Source of the DNA: Hypsibius dujardini
Lineage: Eukaryota > Tardigrada > Eutardigrada > Parachela > Hypsibiidae
Reading direction: 5' to 3'
Length of the DNA stretch: 22,049 nt
NCBI GenBank assembly: GCA_001579985.1
Contig: LRSR01004156.1
Coordinates: forward strand, 1-22,049
The notes beneath the pieces are model-generated. The model was not told the origin of the DNA and did not search any database. It saw only the letters and a program-made list of their open reading frames with translations. A program made the position numbers and the translations under genes. Positions 20,342 through 22,049 of the stretch are shown here, in pieces (the first letter of the stretch is position 1; each line of letters opens with the position of its first letter).

Positions 20342-20788
20342 TCACACTGAACAGTACGATACACAAATAACATAATCAAACAGAAGGAACTCGCTTCACA
20401 ATATTGCACTCAAAACGCCTAGTGGAAAATGAACTACCACATTGGAAAACTATACAATTAAAAATTTAATCCATAACCACCAGCCCCCTTGAAGCTGTCC
20501 ACTACTTCCTGTCTTAAATTTCAACAAACTGAAAAAAGTGCTGCATAATTTGCCCAATGCAAAAGTATTAGAATTCAATTAGAGAAACATTCACCATGCC
20601 CGTTGGTAAACGAGCTGCACAAGTGCCCGAAGCTTGTGTGCCTGTAGCGTCAAATCAAATTCTATCTCCTCCGGCTGGTCGGCATAGTGAGGCTCCATCC
20701 GCTGGAGAATGTGCAGCAGTCGCTTGAGTCGCGTCTGACCCTTGTTGCATATAGTCTCACTCAAGTGCAGCATCTCCTCGTACGTCAT
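19826..20788 (-). CDS. Uncharacterised 130-aa helical protein, two exons
   Basis: Seen: exon 20837-20595 (coding from ATG 20788) joins exon 20024-19826 (donor CATG|GTGAAT, acceptor CTTTTCAG|G, both phase 2, restoring a Trp codon). A clear acceptor (TTGATTTTCAG) precedes the first of these exons at 20838, so a non-coding exon lies further upstream. An in-frame TAA just after that acceptor forces the start inside this exon. The protein is mostly amphipathic helix (about 5-32, 42-78, 105-124) with few cysteines and no signal peptide or membrane segment. The pattern IC..GQ, a helix, M-x-P and then LR.L..L resembles the middle of Mediator subunit 30, but the characteristic C-terminal helix is missing, so this is a weak guess only. 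A possible extra donor (ACAG|GTACAT at 19846) could extend the gene with a different ending. The intron carries a CAGA repeat. Confidence 0.5.
20218..20340. repeat. CAGA tetranucleotide microsatellite
   Basis: A long (CAGA)n run with CAAA interruptions lies in the intron of the 130-aa gene. Its antisense frames give artificial Cys/Leu/Ser/Val-rich ORFs, which are not genes. Confidence 0.95.
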
Positions 20789-20823
20789 CGGTCGGGGAGG
20801 GTGAGGAGAATTGGGGCAGGCAT
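20785..20823 (-). promoter_or_regulatory. Upstream ORF overlapping the main start (ATGA)
   Basis: Starting at ATG 20823, a 12-codon frame (MPAPILLTLPDR) ends in a TGA that shares bases with the ATG at 20788. Such an arrangement can lower translation or allow re-initiation at the main ORF. Its relevance depends on the main ORF being real. Confidence 0.45.
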
Positions 20824-21126
20824 GTCCGGATTATGCGCTGAAAATCAATAAAAAAATAAGTTGAAGATGTTATACGAACGGCCAGAACAACCGTCAGACG
20901 GAAGGGTCACACGTGAACAAAACGACGGTAAAGTGGAGAGAAAGATATGGCAATAGGTGGAATGGTTGATACATCATGCGATCAGACGAGCAGGCAGACG
21001 GAAGACCTTTGCGTGTGTTGTTAAAGTGGTTGCCAGTCAGGCGGATGATCGGTCGACCGCATCGGAAACTATCCCTTTATACCGCGCTATTCAACTTAAA
21101 TCTGTCTCACAATTTCACTGTCCTCC

Positions 21127-21170
21127 CCGTCTCACCGTCTCACCGTCTCACCGTCTCACCGTCTCACCGT
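21127..21170. repeat. 8-bp tandem repeat CTCACCGT
   Basis: Five head-to-tail CTCACCGT units, with a diverged unit on each side. Confidence 0.93.
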
Positions 21171-21841
21171 CTGTGACCGTACGTGAGTAGGTCCAACCAT
21201 CCCAGTCTCTGCTCTTCTCCAATCAGTTGTCCACCTATTCGCCTGATCTTCGCACTCTTGGGCTCGGTTTAGGGTCCCTACAAGCCGGAACCAGGATTCC
21301 TCATGGCAGAGCCAGGCAAACTTCATTTACTATAGAACTCCGATAAACTAGTGCCATTGCGCAATCAGCTCACTCAAAAGAGACCGGAGCTGATTGGTTG
21401 CAAAACTAGGAGACCACAAGATTGCACGTGCTTGATTATCTGCATTTTCGTTAGACTTGTGTGAGAATCGGGTGATTGATTACTTGATTGAAGGTCTTCA
21501 GGGTTTTCGGCCCGTCGGAACTAATTCACGGGGGGGGGGGGCCGAGAATCAGCACTAGTGAGGGTCTGATTTCCGAAGCCCCCCCCCTTCTGGAATTTCA
21601 ACAGTTTTCAAAAATTTAACTTTGCCCTCAAATTTAAGGGCGACCAGGCGCTTTGAATCGTCCAGAAAATCTTCTCAGGTCCCCATGTGGTGCAAGTACA
21701 AATAAGCATTTTCATGTCCAAATACCATTTACAATTATAGATCGCCAAGTTAAGATACTTTGAATGACAAATCTTGTCCGATCTGCGCGATCTTGAGCTT
21801 CTTGAGAAGCTCTCAAAAAATGCTGAAGACAACGTTGACAG

Positions 21842-21972
21842 ATTTTTCATCATGTTTGCGGTTCAGAAGTTGTAGAGTGTGGACCTCGAAAAAAAGTTCA
21901 TCCCATCCCAAATATCCCAGTTTTCCGAGGTTTTGGCTCTACAACTTCTGAACCGCAAACATGATGAAAAAT
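21842..21972. repeat. 36-bp perfect inverted repeat with 59-bp spacer
   Basis: 21842-21877 (ATTTTTCATCATGTTTGCGG and on to GTAGAG) is the exact reverse complement of 21937-21972. Inside the spacer, ACCTCG and CGAGGT also pair, extending the stem. It would fold as a long hairpin in RNA from either strand and is probably a fold-back element distinct from the three GC-core copies. Confidence 0.93.
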
Positions 21973-22049
21973 TTGTTACTGTATTTTCGCGTTAGACAGG
22001 GACAGTCGTACTGGAGTGGAACGTGTGCACGGCTGTGTGCACCGTACAC

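Larger units (their letters stand above)
20838..22049. other. Right flank, repeats only
   Basis: No gene is recognised. It contains an 8-bp minisatellite, a G-run near 21531-21541 facing a C-run near 21580-21588, and a perfect inverted repeat at 21842-21972. The upstream exon and promoter of the 130-aa gene may be here. Confidence 0.45.

Noticed and set aside
20184-20409. Cys/Leu/Ser/Val-rich minus-strand frames
   Set aside because: Pure translation of the CAGA microsatellite.
17941-21590. CRISPR-like arrays
   Set aside because: The tandem repeats are microsatellites without unique spacers, and the DNA is eukaryotic.

Overview
This window is animal nuclear DNA. It is AT-leaning, with intron-split genes, GT-AG (and one probable GC-AG) splice sites, long gene-poor stretches, many microsatellites and homopolymer G/C runs, and several fold-back (inverted-repeat) non-autonomous elements. 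A seven-transmembrane gene whose last introns are all phase 0 and which looks like an arthropod-type gustatory receptor points to an ecdysozoan, most likely an arthropod or another panarthropod such as a tardigrade. I cannot place the species.

Six protein-coding genes can be assembled by joining open frames across phase-compatible splice sites. Plus strand: (1) a three-exon TMEM151-like membrane protein, 1326-4445, 350 aa, with a 54-bp in-frame tandem duplication in its N-terminal exon; (2) a five-exon gustatory-receptor-like protein, 7178-10149, 471 aa. Minus strand: (3) an intronless, probably fast-evolving cysteine-rich protein, 11024-11623, 199 aa, with a 99-bp in-frame tandem duplication; (4) a two-exon small secreted protein with a signal peptide, a dibasic KR and four cysteines, 13470-14364, 159 aa; (5) a three-exon rhodopsin-family GPCR, 17480-19454, 365 aa, whose first intron appears to use a GC donor; (6) a two-exon 130-aa helical protein, 19826-20788, preceded by a short upstream ORF whose TGA overlaps the main ATG.

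The rest is repeat-rich. Three copies (1717-2303, 8821-9444, about 12157-12710) belong to one palindromic element family with a shared GC-rich core (GGGGCGGAGCTA facing TAGCTCCGCCCC). Two of them sit inside introns of genes 1 and 2. Other structures are a pair of long inverted arms (about 15140-16420) enclosing a compact TATA-to-poly(A) unit, a 36-bp perfect inverted repeat at 21842-21972, dispersed ACTAAA/TTAGTT-rich AT blocks, and CAGA, GACACA, CTCACCGT and GGAATTA tandem repeats. The genes do not form an obvious pathway. Two are receptors (5 and 2), one is a candidate secreted ligand (4), and the others are of unknown role. I see no evidence for a co-operating gene system, and all family assignments are by eye.
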